From DASPKT01 sp035626475 (GTDB taxonomy: Bacteria; Pseudomonadota; Alphaproteobacteria; Azospirillales; Azospirillaceae), in contig DASPNP010000078.1 in NCBI GenBank assembly GCA_035626475.1, positions 17,767-81,766 on the forward strand: a stretch of 64,000 nucleotides of DNA, in the 5' to 3' direction. Shown here one piece after another: positions 18,529 through 27,134 of this stretch (the stretch's first letter is position 1; every line of letters starts with the position of its first letter). The notes beneath the pieces were generated by a model. That model saw nothing but the letters and a program-made list of their open reading frames with translations, was not told the origin of the DNA and made no database searches. Both the position numbers and the translations under genes were made by a program.

Positions 18529-20693
18529 GCCCGACCCTTTCACGGCGGGGCTTCCTGGCCGCCACCGGCGCGGCCGGGCTGGTCCTGGGCTTCGAGTTGC
18601 CCCTGGGGGCCAAGCGGGCCGAGGCCGGCATGCCCGGCGGCACGGTGGTGAACGGCTTCCTGCGCATCGGGCCGGACGGCGCCGTGACCATCTACACCGC
18701 CACCACCGAGATCGGCCAGGGCACCGGCAGCACGCTGGCCCAGGCGGTCGCGGAGGAGCTGGAGGTCGAGTACAAGCACGTCCGCGTCGAGATGGCGCCG
18801 ATCGAGCCCGCCTACTTCATCAAGCCCTTCGGCGGAGCCGTCTACGCCACCTTCGGCAGCATGGGAACCTACTCGCAGTTCGAGCCGCTGCGCCGCGCCG
18901 CCGGCGCCGCCCGGATGATGATGCTGCAGGCCGCGGCCACGCGCTGGGGCGTCAATCCCGAGGACTGCGTCGCCCGCTACGGCGTGGTGAAGCACCCGCC
19001 GAGCGAGCGCCTGGCCGGCTATGGCGAGCTGGCGCCGGTGGCGGCCTTGCTGACGCCGCCGTCGGAGGTGCCGCTGAAGGCGCGGGAGCAGTGGAGCGTC
19101 ATCGGCAGGCCCATGCCGCGCCTGGACACCCCCGCCAAGGTGGACGGCAGCGCCGAGTACGGCATCGACTTCTCGCTGCCGGGGCTGCTGGTGGCGACGA
19201 TCGCCCAGTGCCCGGTCTTCGGCGGCACGCTCGGGTCGGTCGATCCGGCGCCGGCGCTGAAGGTGCGCGGCGTGCGCAAGGTGGTGCGGCTGGAGAACGC
19301 CGTCGCCGTGGTCGCCACGGGCTGGTGGGCGGCCAAGAAGGGGCTGGACGCGCTGTCGCCCGCCTGGAATGCCGGCCCCAACGCCGGGCACAGCAGCGCC
19401 GACTATGCCGGCCTGCTGCGCGAGGCGGCCGGGCGGGGCGAGGCGGTCTTCGCCGCGCCCGGCCAGGATCCGGCGAAGATCCGGGCCGACCACGATGCGG
19501 CGCTGGCGGGGGCCGTCCGCCGCGTCGAGGCCGTCTACGAGGCGCCCTTCCTCGACCATGCGCCGATGGAGCCGATGAACGGCACCGCCCGCGTGACCCG
19601 GGACGGCGTCGAACTCTGGCTGGCGACGCAGAACCAGTCGGTGATCAAGGATATGGTCGCGAAGCAGCTGGGCATCGCGCCGGAGAAGGTGGTGATCCAC
19701 ACCATGCCTGCCGGCGGCGGCTTCGGCCGGCGGATCGAGATCGACTATGTCCGGCAGGTGGTGGAGATCGCGCGGCAGGTGGGCCAGCCCGTCAAGCTGA
19801 TCTGGAGCCGCGAGGAGGACATGACGCACGGCTTCTACCGCCCCGCCGCCGCCGCCCGCATCATGGCGGGGCTGGGGCCGGACGGCATGCCGGTGGCGCT
19901 GCGCTTCGACGCCGCCTGCGAGTCGCTACTGGACCACAGCGTCCAGGGTCAGAAGGGCCAGCGCCCGCCGGTGGACTTCATCGGCCTGATGTACGCGGCC
20001 AAGCCGCCCTACGCCTTCCCCGGCTACATGGCGCGGCTGACCAAGGCCGAATACGGCGTGCCGGTCGGCTTCTGGCGCTCGGTGGGCACCTCGCAGAACT
20101 GCTTCTTCCTGGAGAGCTTCACCGACGAGCTGGCGGCCGAGGCGAAGCTGGACCCGGTCGAGTACCGCCGCCGCCTGCTGAAGCACCTCCCGCGCGAGCT
20201 GGCGGTGCTGGAGAAGGCCGCCGCGGCGGGTGGCTGGGGCAAGGCCGCACCGGGCCGCCACCAGGGCGTGGCGCTCTCGCGCGGCAACGGGTCGGTCGTG
20301 GCGGCGGTGGTCGAGCTGTCGGTGACGGACGGCGCCGTGAAGCTGCACCGCATGACCGGCGTCATCGATTGCGGTATCGCCGGCAATCCCGGCAACATCC
20401 GGCAGCAGGTCGAGGGCGGGCTGATCTTCGGCCTGAGCGCGGCGCTGTTCGGCGAGATCACGCTGAAGGACGGGGCGGTGGAGCAGCGCAATTTCGACGC
20501 CTATCCGCTGCTGACCCTGGCGCAGACCCCTGCCATCGACGTGCACATACTGGAGACGGGCGAGCGCATGGGCGGGGTGGGGGAGGAGGCGGTGCCGGTC
20601 GCCGCCCCGGCCGTCGCCAACGCCCTGTTCGCCGCGACGGGCAAGCGGCTGCGCGTGACGCCCTTCGCCAAGGCGGGGCTCAGCTTCGTCTAG
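18525..20693 (+). CDS. Molybdenum hydroxylase large subunit, Tat-exported (IorB-like)
   Basis: The molybdopterin-binding subunit, 722 residues. The N-terminus SRRGFLAATGAAGLVLGFEL is a twin-arginine signal, so the folded heterodimer should work in the periplasm. Molybdenum-site landmarks follow: TTEIGQGTGSTLAQAVAEEL, the A/B hammerhead around IGRPMPRLDTPAKVDGSAEY, PAGGGFGRR, and the base Glu in GGVGEEAVPV near the C-terminus. This lineage resembles isoquinoline 1-oxidoreductase beta and other periplasmic aldehyde dehydrogenases rather than cytosolic xanthine dehydrogenase. No XdhC-type maturation gene or cytochrome c lies next to it. The ATG at 18525 overlaps the small-subunit stop. Confidence 0.9.
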   Translation: MSPTLSRRGFLAATGAAGLVLGFELPLGAKRAEAGMPGGTVVNGFLRIGPDGAVTIYTATTEIGQGTGSTLAQAVAEELEVEYKHVRVEMAPIEPAYFIKPFGGAVYATFGSMGTYSQFEPLRRAAGAARMMMLQAAATRWGVNPEDCVARYGVVKHPPSERLAGYGELAPVAALLTPPSEVPLKAREQWSVIGRPMPRLDTPAKVDGSAEYGIDFSLPGLLVATIAQCPVFGGTLGSVDPAPALKVRGVRKVVRLENAVAVVATGWWAAKKGLDALSPAWNAGPNAGHSSADYAGLLREAAGRGEAVFAAPGQDPAKIRADHDAALAGAVRRVEAVYEAPFLDHAPMEPMNGTARVTRDGVELWLATQNQSVIKDMVAKQLGIAPEKVVIHTMPAGGGFGRRIEIDYVRQVVEIARQVGQPVKLIWSREEDMTHGFYRPAAAARIMAGLGPDGMPVALRFDAACESLLDHSVQGQKGQRPPVDFIGLMYAAKPPYAFPGYMARLTKAEYGVPVGFWRSVGTSQNCFFLESFTDELAAEAKLDPVEYRRRLLKHLPRELAVLEKAAAAGGWGKAAPGRHQGVALSRGNGSVVAAVVELSVTDGAVKLHRMTGVIDCGIAGNPGNIRQQVEGGLIFGLSAALFGEITLKDGAVEQRNFDAYPLLTLAQTPAIDVHILETGERMGGVGEEAVPVAAPAVANALFAATGKRLRVTPFAKAGLSFV

Positions 20694-20702
20694 CCCCGCC
20701 CC

Positions 20703-20770
20703 CGGGCCGCGGGACGCGCTCGCGATCGGCGCCGCCCCGCCGCATCGCGGCTCGGCGCCCCCGCGGCCCG
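20703..20770. other. Long G+C-rich inverted repeat after the hydroxylase genes
   Basis: CGGGCCGCGG (20703-20712) pairs with CCGCGGCCCG (20761-20770), and inside it CGCGAT pairs with ATCGCG. The structure lies in the 160-bp gap before the aminopeptidase. It lacks a T run, so termination is possible but not shown. Confidence 0.45.
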
Positions 20771-20853
20771 CGGCATCTCCTCGGGCACCCTTGCGCGGCG
20801 GCCCCGCTCCGCTCTACGGTCCCGCGCACGAATTCCAGACGCGAGGCATTCCC

Positions 20854-22890
20854 GTGGACAGCAGCCAGACCTCCTACCGGGGCGACGACCATCTCGCCCG
20901 CCTGCTGGCCGAGGCCGGCATCGAGCGTTCCGTCGCCGACATGCGCGGCCTGCTGGCCGGCGTCGCGGCGGCGCCCGCCGGTGTCGACCCTGACCGCTGG
21001 ATGGTGCTGCTGGGCCGCCCCGTGACCGGCGAGCTGGCCGACCAGCTGCGCGCGCTCAAGACGCATCTTGCCCCCAAGGCGCCGCCGGAGGAGGGCGACC
21101 ATGCCCGTCGCGTGTCCGACCTGCGCGCCGAGCTGCGCCGCCGCGGCCTGGACGGCTTCGTCGTCCCGCGCGGCGACGAGCACCAGGGCGAGTATGTGCC
21201 GCTGCGGGCCGAGCGGCTGGCCTGGATCACCGGCTTCACCGGTTCCGCCGGTGCCGCCGTGGTGCTGCTGGACCGCGCCGCCATCTTCGTCGACGGCCGC
21301 TACACGCTGCAGGTCCGCCAGCAGGTGGACGAGGCCGTCTACGGCATCGAGCATCTGATAGAGACCTTCCACGGCGACTGGGCGGCGCGGAACCTGCCGC
21401 GCGGCGCCAAGCTGGGCTTCGATCCCTGGATGCACACGGTCAGCTGGGTCGAGCGTATGCGCGCCGTGCTGGCGCCGGCCGGCGTCGAGCTGGTGGCGGT
21501 GCCGGACAATCCGATCGACGCCGTCTGGTCCGACCAGCCGCCGGCGCCGCTGGGCCCCGTGGTGCCGCACGAGCTGCGCTATGCCGGCAAGGCGTCATCG
21601 GACAAGCGGGCGGAGATCGCGGCCGAGCTGAAGAAGCGCGGCGAGAACGCGGCCGTGCTGACCCAGCCCGACAGCATCGCCTGGCTGCTGAACATCCGCG
21701 GCTCAGACGTGCCCTCGACGCCGCTGCCGCTGTCCTTCGCCACCATCACCGACGAGGGCGAGGTCGATCTGTTCGTGGACGGGCGTAAGCTGGCGCCGGG
21801 CATCGAGTCCCACCTGGGCAACCAGGTCGCCGTCCGCCCGGCCGAGGAGCTGGGCGCCGCGCTGGACGAGCTGGGCCGGGCCGGACGGCGCGTCCGCGTC
21901 GACCCCGGCACCGCCGCTGCCTGGATCTTCGACCGGCTGGGCCGGGCCGGCGCCAAGGTGGAGCGCGAGGCCGACCCCTGCATGCTGCCCAAGGCCGCCA
22001 AGAATTCGGTGGAGCTGGAGGGCGCCCGCGCCTCGCACCGCCGCGACGGCGCCGCCATGGCCCGCTTCCTCAGCTGGCTCTCGGTCGAGGCGCCGAAGGG
22101 CAAGCTCACCGAGATCGACGCGTCGGACCGGCTGCTGGACATCCGCCGCCAGGGCGAGCTGTTCCGCGACATCAGCTTCGACAGCATCTCCGGCGCCGGG
22201 CCCAACGGGGCGGTGGTGCATTACCGCGCCACGCCCAAGACCAACCGGACCATCGAGAACAACAGCGTCTACCTGATCGACAGCGGCGGCCAGTATCTGG
22301 ACGGCACCACCGACATCACCCGCACGGTCGCCGTCGGCACGCCCCCGGCCGAGGCCAAGCGCCACTTCACTTTGGTGCTGAAGGGGCACATCGCGCTCTC
22401 CCGCGCGCTGTTCCCGAAGGGCACGACCGGCTCGCAGCTGGATGTGCTGGCCCGCCAGTTCCTGTGGCAGGAGGGGCTGGACTACGACCACGGCACCGGC
22501 CACGGGGTGGGGAGCTTCCTGTCGGTCCATGAGGGGCCGGCGCGCATCGCCAAGATGCCGAACAGCGTCGCCCTGCTGCCGGGCATGATCCTGTCCAACG
22601 AGCCCGGCTTCTACAAGACCGGCGCCTACGGCATCCGCATCGAGAATTTGATCGCCGTGCGCCCGGCCGAGGAGCTGGGGAACGCCCCGGCGGACCCGCA
22701 GATCACGCTCTACGGCTTCGAAACGCTGACGCTCTGCCCGATCGACCTGGCGCTGGTGGAGCCTGATCTGCTGGACGCCCATGAGCGCGCCTGGCTGAAC
22801 GCCTACCACGCCCGCGTCCGCGGGGCCCTGGCGCCGCAGCTCTCGGGCGCGGAGCAGGAGTGGCTGGAGCGGGCGACGGCGGCGGTTTAG
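20854..22890 (+). CDS. pepP: Xaa-Pro aminopeptidase, M24B family
   Basis: A cytosolic metallo-aminopeptidase of 678 residues removing N-terminal residues before proline. After about 70 N-terminal residues of unclear role come two creatinase-like N-domains (ELRRRGLDGFVVPRGDEHQG; ITGFTGSAGAAVVL) and a pita-bread catalytic domain with the metal ligands in DSGGQYLDGTTDITRT, HGTGHGVGSFLSVHEGP and NEPGFYKTGAYGIRIENL. The long form resembles eukaryotic aminopeptidase P more than the 440-residue E. coli PepP. The GTG at 20854 (GAGG about 11 bases before) is preferred; an in-frame ATG at 20791 is less likely. Confidence 0.9.
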   Translation: MDSSQTSYRGDDHLARLLAEAGIERSVADMRGLLAGVAAAPAGVDPDRWMVLLGRPVTGELADQLRALKTHLAPKAPPEEGDHARRVSDLRAELRRRGLDGFVVPRGDEHQGEYVPLRAERLAWITGFTGSAGAAVVLLDRAAIFVDGRYTLQVRQQVDEAVYGIEHLIETFHGDWAARNLPRGAKLGFDPWMHTVSWVERMRAVLAPAGVELVAVPDNPIDAVWSDQPPAPLGPVVPHELRYAGKASSDKRAEIAAELKKRGENAAVLTQPDSIAWLLNIRGSDVPSTPLPLSFATITDEGEVDLFVDGRKLAPGIESHLGNQVAVRPAEELGAALDELGRAGRRVRVDPGTAAAWIFDRLGRAGAKVEREADPCMLPKAAKNSVELEGARASHRRDGAAMARFLSWLSVEAPKGKLTEIDASDRLLDIRRQGELFRDISFDSISGAGPNGAVVHYRATPKTNRTIENNSVYLIDSGGQYLDGTTDITRTVAVGTPPAEAKRHFTLVLKGHIALSRALFPKGTTGSQLDVLARQFLWQEGLDYDHGTGHGVGSFLSVHEGPARIAKMPNSVALLPGMILSNEPGFYKTGAYGIRIENLIAVRPAEELGNAPADPQITLYGFETLTLCPIDLALVEPDLLDAHERAWLNAYHARVRGALAPQLSGAEQEWLERATAAV

Positions 22891-22916
22891 TCCTCAGTCG
22901 TCGCCTCTATTCCCGA

Positions 22917-23155
22917 CCGTCATCCCGGCGAAAGCCGGGACCCAGGGGTTGCAGCCATGAACGGTTGATGAAGCGCGCCCGTAGGTCGCATGGAGGCGCA
23001 GCCGCAATGCGACACCCCGGCCGGAGCATGTCGCACTGCGCTCCGCTCCATGCGACCTACGAACCAGACGAGTGCTGCATCGGCCGCATCCCGCTGCAAC
23101 CCCTGGGTCCCGACTTAGGCGCTGCGCGCCAGCTTCGCAAACGTCGGGATGACGG
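22917..23155. repeat. Nested palindromic repeat, family 2, copy B
   Basis: The outer arms are CGTCATCCCGGCGAAAGCCG at the left and CTGCAACCCCTGGGTCCCGA ... GTCGGGATGACGG at the right. Between them lies the inner GTAGGTCGCATGG/CCATGCGACCTAC palindrome at 22981-23060. Compared with the copies at 31.4 and 35.7 kb, the tip of the right arm carries about 26 extra bases in its loop, and its stem is CCCGAC/GTCGGG instead of CCCGGC/GCCGGG. The element lies between convergent pepP and the DUF3833 gene. Confidence 0.85.
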
Positions 23156-23179
23156 AATTGGGGGGGCGAGGGATGATGA

Positions 23180-23737
23180 CTACTCCGCCGCCTTCTGCGT
23201 CGGCATCTCCTCGCCGGCGGGGCGGAAGGCGATGATGACCTCGCCGAGGTCGATGCCGAACTTGCTCATGGTGGCGCGGTTCAGGACGGTGCCGCCGGGC
23301 TGGAGGAACATCCAGTCGTCGAAATGCACCCGCATGCGGCCGTCGCCGACCTTCAGGTTGAAGTCGTAGCGGAATCGGAAGGCCGGGCCGTAGAGGGTCC
23401 CCTCGGCCACGCCGATGGCGTCGGGGGTTCGGCCCTCCCAGCGGTGCTCGTCCAGCCTGGTCAGCTCCCACACCCGGCGCTCGGTCTCGCCGTCGTCATA
23501 GGTGAAGTCCTCGACCAGGGTCAGGACCTTGCCGTCCCACTTGCCCTCGATCTCCACCACGAACTGGCGGCGGACCTTGCCGAAGCGGTCCTGGAACAGG
23601 CCCCAGGCGCGGGTCCGGCCCTGGAAATACTCCTCCAGCTTCAGCACGGGCGTCTTGCCGGCGAACTCCTCGGGCTTCATGGCGCCGCACCCCGCGAGCA
23701 GCGCCAGCGCCGCCAGCGCGAACCACTTCCGCAGCAT
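23180..23737 (-). CDS. DUF3833 lipoprotein
   Basis: A 185-residue lipoprotein with a clear lipobox (ALALLAGCGAM; acylated Cys17). The mature part is a lipocalin-like beta-rich DUF3833 domain: FQGRTRAWGLFQDRFGKVRR, LVEDFTYDDGETERRVW, then FDDWMFLQPGGTVLNRATMSKFG. The family is repeatedly found beside photolyase, DUF1365, FAD oxidoreductase and cyclopropane-synthase-like genes, as here. That suggests a role in handling modified or damaged membrane lipid, but no biochemical function is established. It is the last gene of the six-gene photolyase operon and starts 13 bp after the MFS gene. Confidence 0.88.
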   Translation of the reverse strand: MLRKWFALAALALLAGCGAMKPEEFAGKTPVLKLEEYFQGRTRAWGLFQDRFGKVRRQFVVEIEGKWDGKVLTLVEDFTYDDGETERRVWELTRLDEHRWEGRTPDAIGVAEGTLYGPAFRFRYDFNLKVGDGRMRVHFDDWMFLQPGGTVLNRATMSKFGIDLGEVIIAFRPAGEEMPTQKAAE

Positions 23738-23750
23738 CGACCCTTCACTC

Positions 23751-25082
23751 CTATGAAAGCGCCCGGGCCTCGATCAGGCGGCGGTTCTCCGCCTGCCGCT
23801 CGGGCGTGATCTCGTAGCCGCGCATGAGCGCGATGGCGGCCAGCTTGAAGCCGATCGGAACCAGGCTGTAGAGCAGGGTCAGCGCCCACAGCGCCCGGGC
23901 ATCGTTCGGTCCGCCCGCGCTGAAGCCCGCCGCCTCGGCCAGCGGCAGGCCCAGGGCGGCCAGCGCCAGCGCCAGCTTCGTCGCCAAGCCCCAGAGGGCG
24001 AAGTAGAGCCCGGTGCGCGGCGTGCCCGTCCGCACCGTGTCCTCGTCCACCACGTCTGCCTGCATGGCGGCCGGCAGCACCAGGTCCGCTCCCAGCGCGG
24101 CACCCGTCAGCAGGCAGACCGCCAGGAACAGCGTGCCGTCGCCGGGCTCCAGCAGGGGCACGGTCGCGAACCAAGCGCAGGCCCAGAGCATGGCCCAGGA
24201 CCAGACCCGGTGCTTGCCGAACCTCTTGCTCAACCACAGCCACAGGGGGACCGCCGCGATGCCGCTGATGAAGTAGGCGACCAGCAGGGGGCCGGCCATG
24301 CCCGCCTCCCCGAGCACGTGCTGCACGAAGAAGAGGAAGAGCTGGGCCGGCAAGCCGTTCGCCAATCCGTTAAGGACATAGGCCAGGACCAGTCTTCGGA
24401 AAGGGGCGTTGGCGCGCATTATTCGCGCGCCGTCGGCGAACCCTACCGGCGCCGTGGCCGAAAACTTCGGCTCGGGCACGAATGCCAGCAGAAATGCTAT
24501 GGTTAATGGCAGGGCGGCGAGGGTGAAGAGGGCGATGACGTACAGCGCGCCGCCCTGGTCGGACGTGCCCTGATCCGCGGTCCCCGCCACCACCGGCAGC
24601 ACCATGGCGACGACGGTGCCCAGCACCGCCAGGCCGTTCAGCCAGCCGCTGATGCGGGTGCGCTCGTCATAGTCGCCGGAGAGCTCGGCGCCCCAGGCGG
24701 TCAGCGGCACGATGACCATGGTCCAGCCGAGATAGAGCGCGAAGCTCCAGCCCAGCAGGTACGCGGCCCCGGCACCCGGCGACGGCACCAGCAGGAACCA
24801 GACGGCGAGGCAGACCAGCGGCGTGCCGGCCAGCACCCAGGGCCGCCGCCGCCCCAGCCGCCCGCCGGTACGGTCGGACAGCCAGCCGACCAGCGGGTCC
24901 GTCACCCCGTCCCACAGGCGCGACAGCAGCAGCACCCAGCCGATGGTGCCGAGGCTGAGTCCCAGCGTCGCGTAATGCGCCGGCAGGAAGACGAAGACCG
25001 GCAGGGTCAGCGCCGCCAGCGGCAGGGCCGGCCCGCCGAAGGCCAGCAGGCGCAAGGGGGAGAGGCGGGCGGGGGCCGCCAC
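23751..25082 (-). CDS. MFS carrier of the GPH (MelB-like) type
   Basis: A 443-residue inner-membrane protein with about 12 hydrophobic segments. It carries the GPH-family signature SRLWDGVTDPLVGWLSDRTG after helix 2 and the loop GRRRPWVLAG. The C-terminal half repeats the pattern. The start is a GTG at 25082, only 8 bp after the preceding methyltransferase stop; further upstream the frame is inside that gene. GPH carriers move sugars or other solutes with Na+ or H+. Homologues in this conserved operon have no proven substrate, and lipid or lipid-precursor movement is only a guess. Confidence 0.88.
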   Translation of the reverse strand: MAAPARLSPLRLLAFGGPALPLAALTLPVFVFLPAHYATLGLSLGTIGWVLLLSRLWDGVTDPLVGWLSDRTGGRLGRRRPWVLAGTPLVCLAVWFLLVPSPGAGAAYLLGWSFALYLGWTMVIVPLTAWGAELSGDYDERTRISGWLNGLAVLGTVVAMVLPVVAGTADQGTSDQGGALYVIALFTLAALPLTIAFLLAFVPEPKFSATAPVGFADGARIMRANAPFRRLVLAYVLNGLANGLPAQLFLFFVQHVLGEAGMAGPLLVAYFISGIAAVPLWLWLSKRFGKHRVWSWAMLWACAWFATVPLLEPGDGTLFLAVCLLTGAALGADLVLPAAMQADVVDEDTVRTGTPRTGLYFALWGLATKLALALAALGLPLAEAAGFSAGGPNDARALWALTLLYSLVPIGFKLAAIALMRGYEITPERQAENRRLIEARALS

Positions 25083-25090
25083 GGGAACCG

Positions 25091-26335
25091 CTACTCCCGC
25101 GCCACCGTCGCCTGCACCACGTCGATGCAGCCGGTCTTGAAACCCGCCTCGCAGTACCAGAGATACTGCTCCCACATGCGCTTGAAGCGGGCGTCGAAGC
25201 CCATCGCCTGGATGGTCGGCCACGCCGCCTGGAAGCGCTTCTGCCACTCGTCCAGGGTGCGGGCATAGTCCAGCGCGAAACCGTCGGAGCCCTGCCAGGC
25301 CAAGCCGGCCCGCTCCACCTCGCGCTTCAGCGCGGTGGGGGAGGGCAGCATGCCGCCGGGGAAGATGTATTTCTGGATGTAGTCGGCGCTGGTCCGGTAG
25401 CGGTCGTAGAACTGGTCGGCGATGGTGATGATCTGCAGCGTCGCCCTGCCGCCGGGCTTCAGGCGCTCGCGCACCGTCTCGAAATAGACCGGCCAGTATT
25501 TCTCGCCCACCGCCTCGAACATCTCGATGGATGCGATCCGGTCGAACTGCCCCTTCAGGTCGCGATAGTCCTGCAGCCTGATCTCGACCTTGTCCGACAG
25601 GCCGGCGCGCTTCATGCGCTCGGTGGCGAAGGCGAACTGCTCCTGGCTGATGGTGATGGCGGTGACGCGCGCGCCGACCGTGCCGGCCGCGTACTCCGCG
25701 AAGCCGCCCCAGCCGCAGCCGATCTCCAGCACATGGTGCCCGGGCTGCAAATCCATGCGCCGGCACATCTCGGCATATTTGCGCCGCTGCGCCTCGGCCA
25801 AATCCTCGCCCTCCGCCGCATAGACGGCCGAGGAGTAGGTCATGGTCTCATCCAGCCACAGCCGGTAGAAGTCGTTCCCGAGGTCGTAATGGTAGGCGAT
25901 GTTGCGGCGGCTGCCCTTGCGGGTGTTGGGCTTCAGCTTGTGGAAGACCCAGGACACGGCCCGGAACCAGCCATGGCCGTACAGCACCTTCTCCAGCGCC
26001 TCCTCGTTGCGCAGCGCCAGCTCGAACAGGGCGGGCACGTCGGGGCTGCTCCAGTCGCCGTCGAGGTAGGACTCGCAGAAGCCCAGCGTGCCGCCGACGA
26101 TGAAGCGCCGGGCCATGCGGTCGTCATGCACCACCAGCACCGCGTCGGGGCCGGGCGCCTTGCCGCGGAAGCGGTGCACCGCCCCGTCGGGCATCACCAC
26201 CGTGACCGCGCCCAGCCGCAGCCCGGGGCCCATGCCCAGCAGGAGCCGCATCCAGCGCGACGGGGTGTAGCCCGGCTTGCGGTGGCTGACCGCGAGCTCG
26301 TTGCGCTCCACGCCCTGGTAGCTGCCGTCGTTCAT
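25091..26335 (-). CDS. Cyclopropane-fatty-acyl-phospholipid synthase-type methyltransferase
   Basis: A 414-residue SAM-dependent enzyme acting on unsaturated acyl chains of membrane phospholipids. The N-terminal domain is followed by NIAYHYDLGNDFYRLWLDETM and the SAM-binding VLEIGCGWGGFAEYAAG. Conserved catalytic segments are SIEMFEAVGEKYWPVYF and YIFPGGMLPS. Given the operon it could make a cyclopropane ring. It could also be the UfaM-like methyltransferase of the furan fatty acid route described in Rhodobacter sphaeroides; sequence reading alone does not separate the two. It starts 34 bp after DUF1365. Confidence 0.9.
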   Translation of the reverse strand: MNDGSYQGVERNELAVSHRKPGYTPSRWMRLLLGMGPGLRLGAVTVVMPDGAVHRFRGKAPGPDAVLVVHDDRMARRFIVGGTLGFCESYLDGDWSSPDVPALFELALRNEEALEKVLYGHGWFRAVSWVFHKLKPNTRKGSRRNIAYHYDLGNDFYRLWLDETMTYSSAVYAAEGEDLAEAQRRKYAEMCRRMDLQPGHHVLEIGCGWGGFAEYAAGTVGARVTAITISQEQFAFATERMKRAGLSDKVEIRLQDYRDLKGQFDRIASIEMFEAVGEKYWPVYFETVRERLKPGGRATLQIITIADQFYDRYRTSADYIQKYIFPGGMLPSPTALKREVERAGLAWQGSDGFALDYARTLDEWQKRFQAAWPTIQAMGFDARFKRMWEQYLWYCEAGFKTGCIDVVQATVARE

Positions 26336-26369
26336 GATGCGATGATCCCCGAGTTGAAGCGTACGTGGT

Positions 26370-27134
26370 TCAAGCGATGCGCGGACCGCCGGCCGGCCGC
26401 ACGGGCGGCTCGGGGCGGCGGTGGAAGGTGGCGCCCTTCAGCCAGAGCTTCAGCGCCTCCCAGTGGATGGCGCCGACGACCTTGAGCGTCATCAGCGGAT
26501 GGGTGAGGAAGGCGGAAGCCAGCGCGCCATCGTCCAGGTCGCGGCGGTCGCCGGTCAGCGCCGCCACCAGCAGCTCGCCCTCCGGGTCGCTCTGCCGGAT
26601 CAGCACCGACAGGCGCTCGTCCGGCGGGCGGATGCGGAACCGGTAGGTCCCCTCCATGCCGATGAAGGGTGAGACGTGGAACTCCTTGGCCTGGGCATGG
26701 ACGACCGGGCCGTCGCGCCCATCCACCGGCAGCACGTAGCAATGCTGGTCACCGAAGGTGTTCTTGACCTCGTAGATGACGGCGCCGAGCCGCCCGTCCG
26801 GCCGGTGGCAGAAATAGATGCTCAGCGGGTTGAAGGTGAAGCCCAGCACCCGCGGGAAGCAGAGCAGCCGGATCGGCCCGCCGCCGAGATCGATGCCGCG
26901 CGCCGCGAGAGTCGCCTCCGCCCAGGGCCGCAGCGGCCTTCCGTCGCGGTGGCCGTGGTCGCGGTCCTGGAAGGACAGCAGGCCCCGCCGGTTGTGCGGC
27001 ATCAGGCGCGGCAGCTCCGCCAGCCGGTCCAGGTCGAGCAGGCAGTAGAAGACCCTGTAGTCCAGCCGGTGCCGGAACGGCTTCAGCCGCCGGTGCATCA
27101 CCCTGCCGACATAGAGGGCGTGGGGTCCGGCCAT
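26370..27134 (-). CDS. DUF1365 protein
   Basis: A 254-residue cytosolic protein of the DUF1365 family. Typical segments are LYVGRVMHRRLKPFRHRLDY at the N-terminus, FPRVLGFTFNPLSIYFCHR, VIYEVKNTFGDQHCYVLP and KEFHVSPFIGMEGTYRFR. The family accompanies the FAD oxidoreductase and cyclopropane-synthase genes in photo-oxidative stress operons of many proteobacteria. A lipid-related enzymatic role is likely but unproven. Its ATG overlaps the stop of the FAD gene (ATGA at 27131-27134), so translation is probably coupled. Confidence 0.88.
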   Translation of the reverse strand: MAGPHALYVGRVMHRRLKPFRHRLDYRVFYCLLDLDRLAELPRLMPHNRRGLLSFQDRDHGHRDGRPLRPWAEATLAARGIDLGGGPIRLLCFPRVLGFTFNPLSIYFCHRPDGRLGAVIYEVKNTFGDQHCYVLPVDGRDGPVVHAQAKEFHVSPFIGMEGTYRFRIRPPDERLSVLIRQSDPEGELLVAALTGDRRDLDDGALASAFLTHPLMTLKVVGAIHWEALKLWLKGATFHRRPEPPVRPAGGPRIA

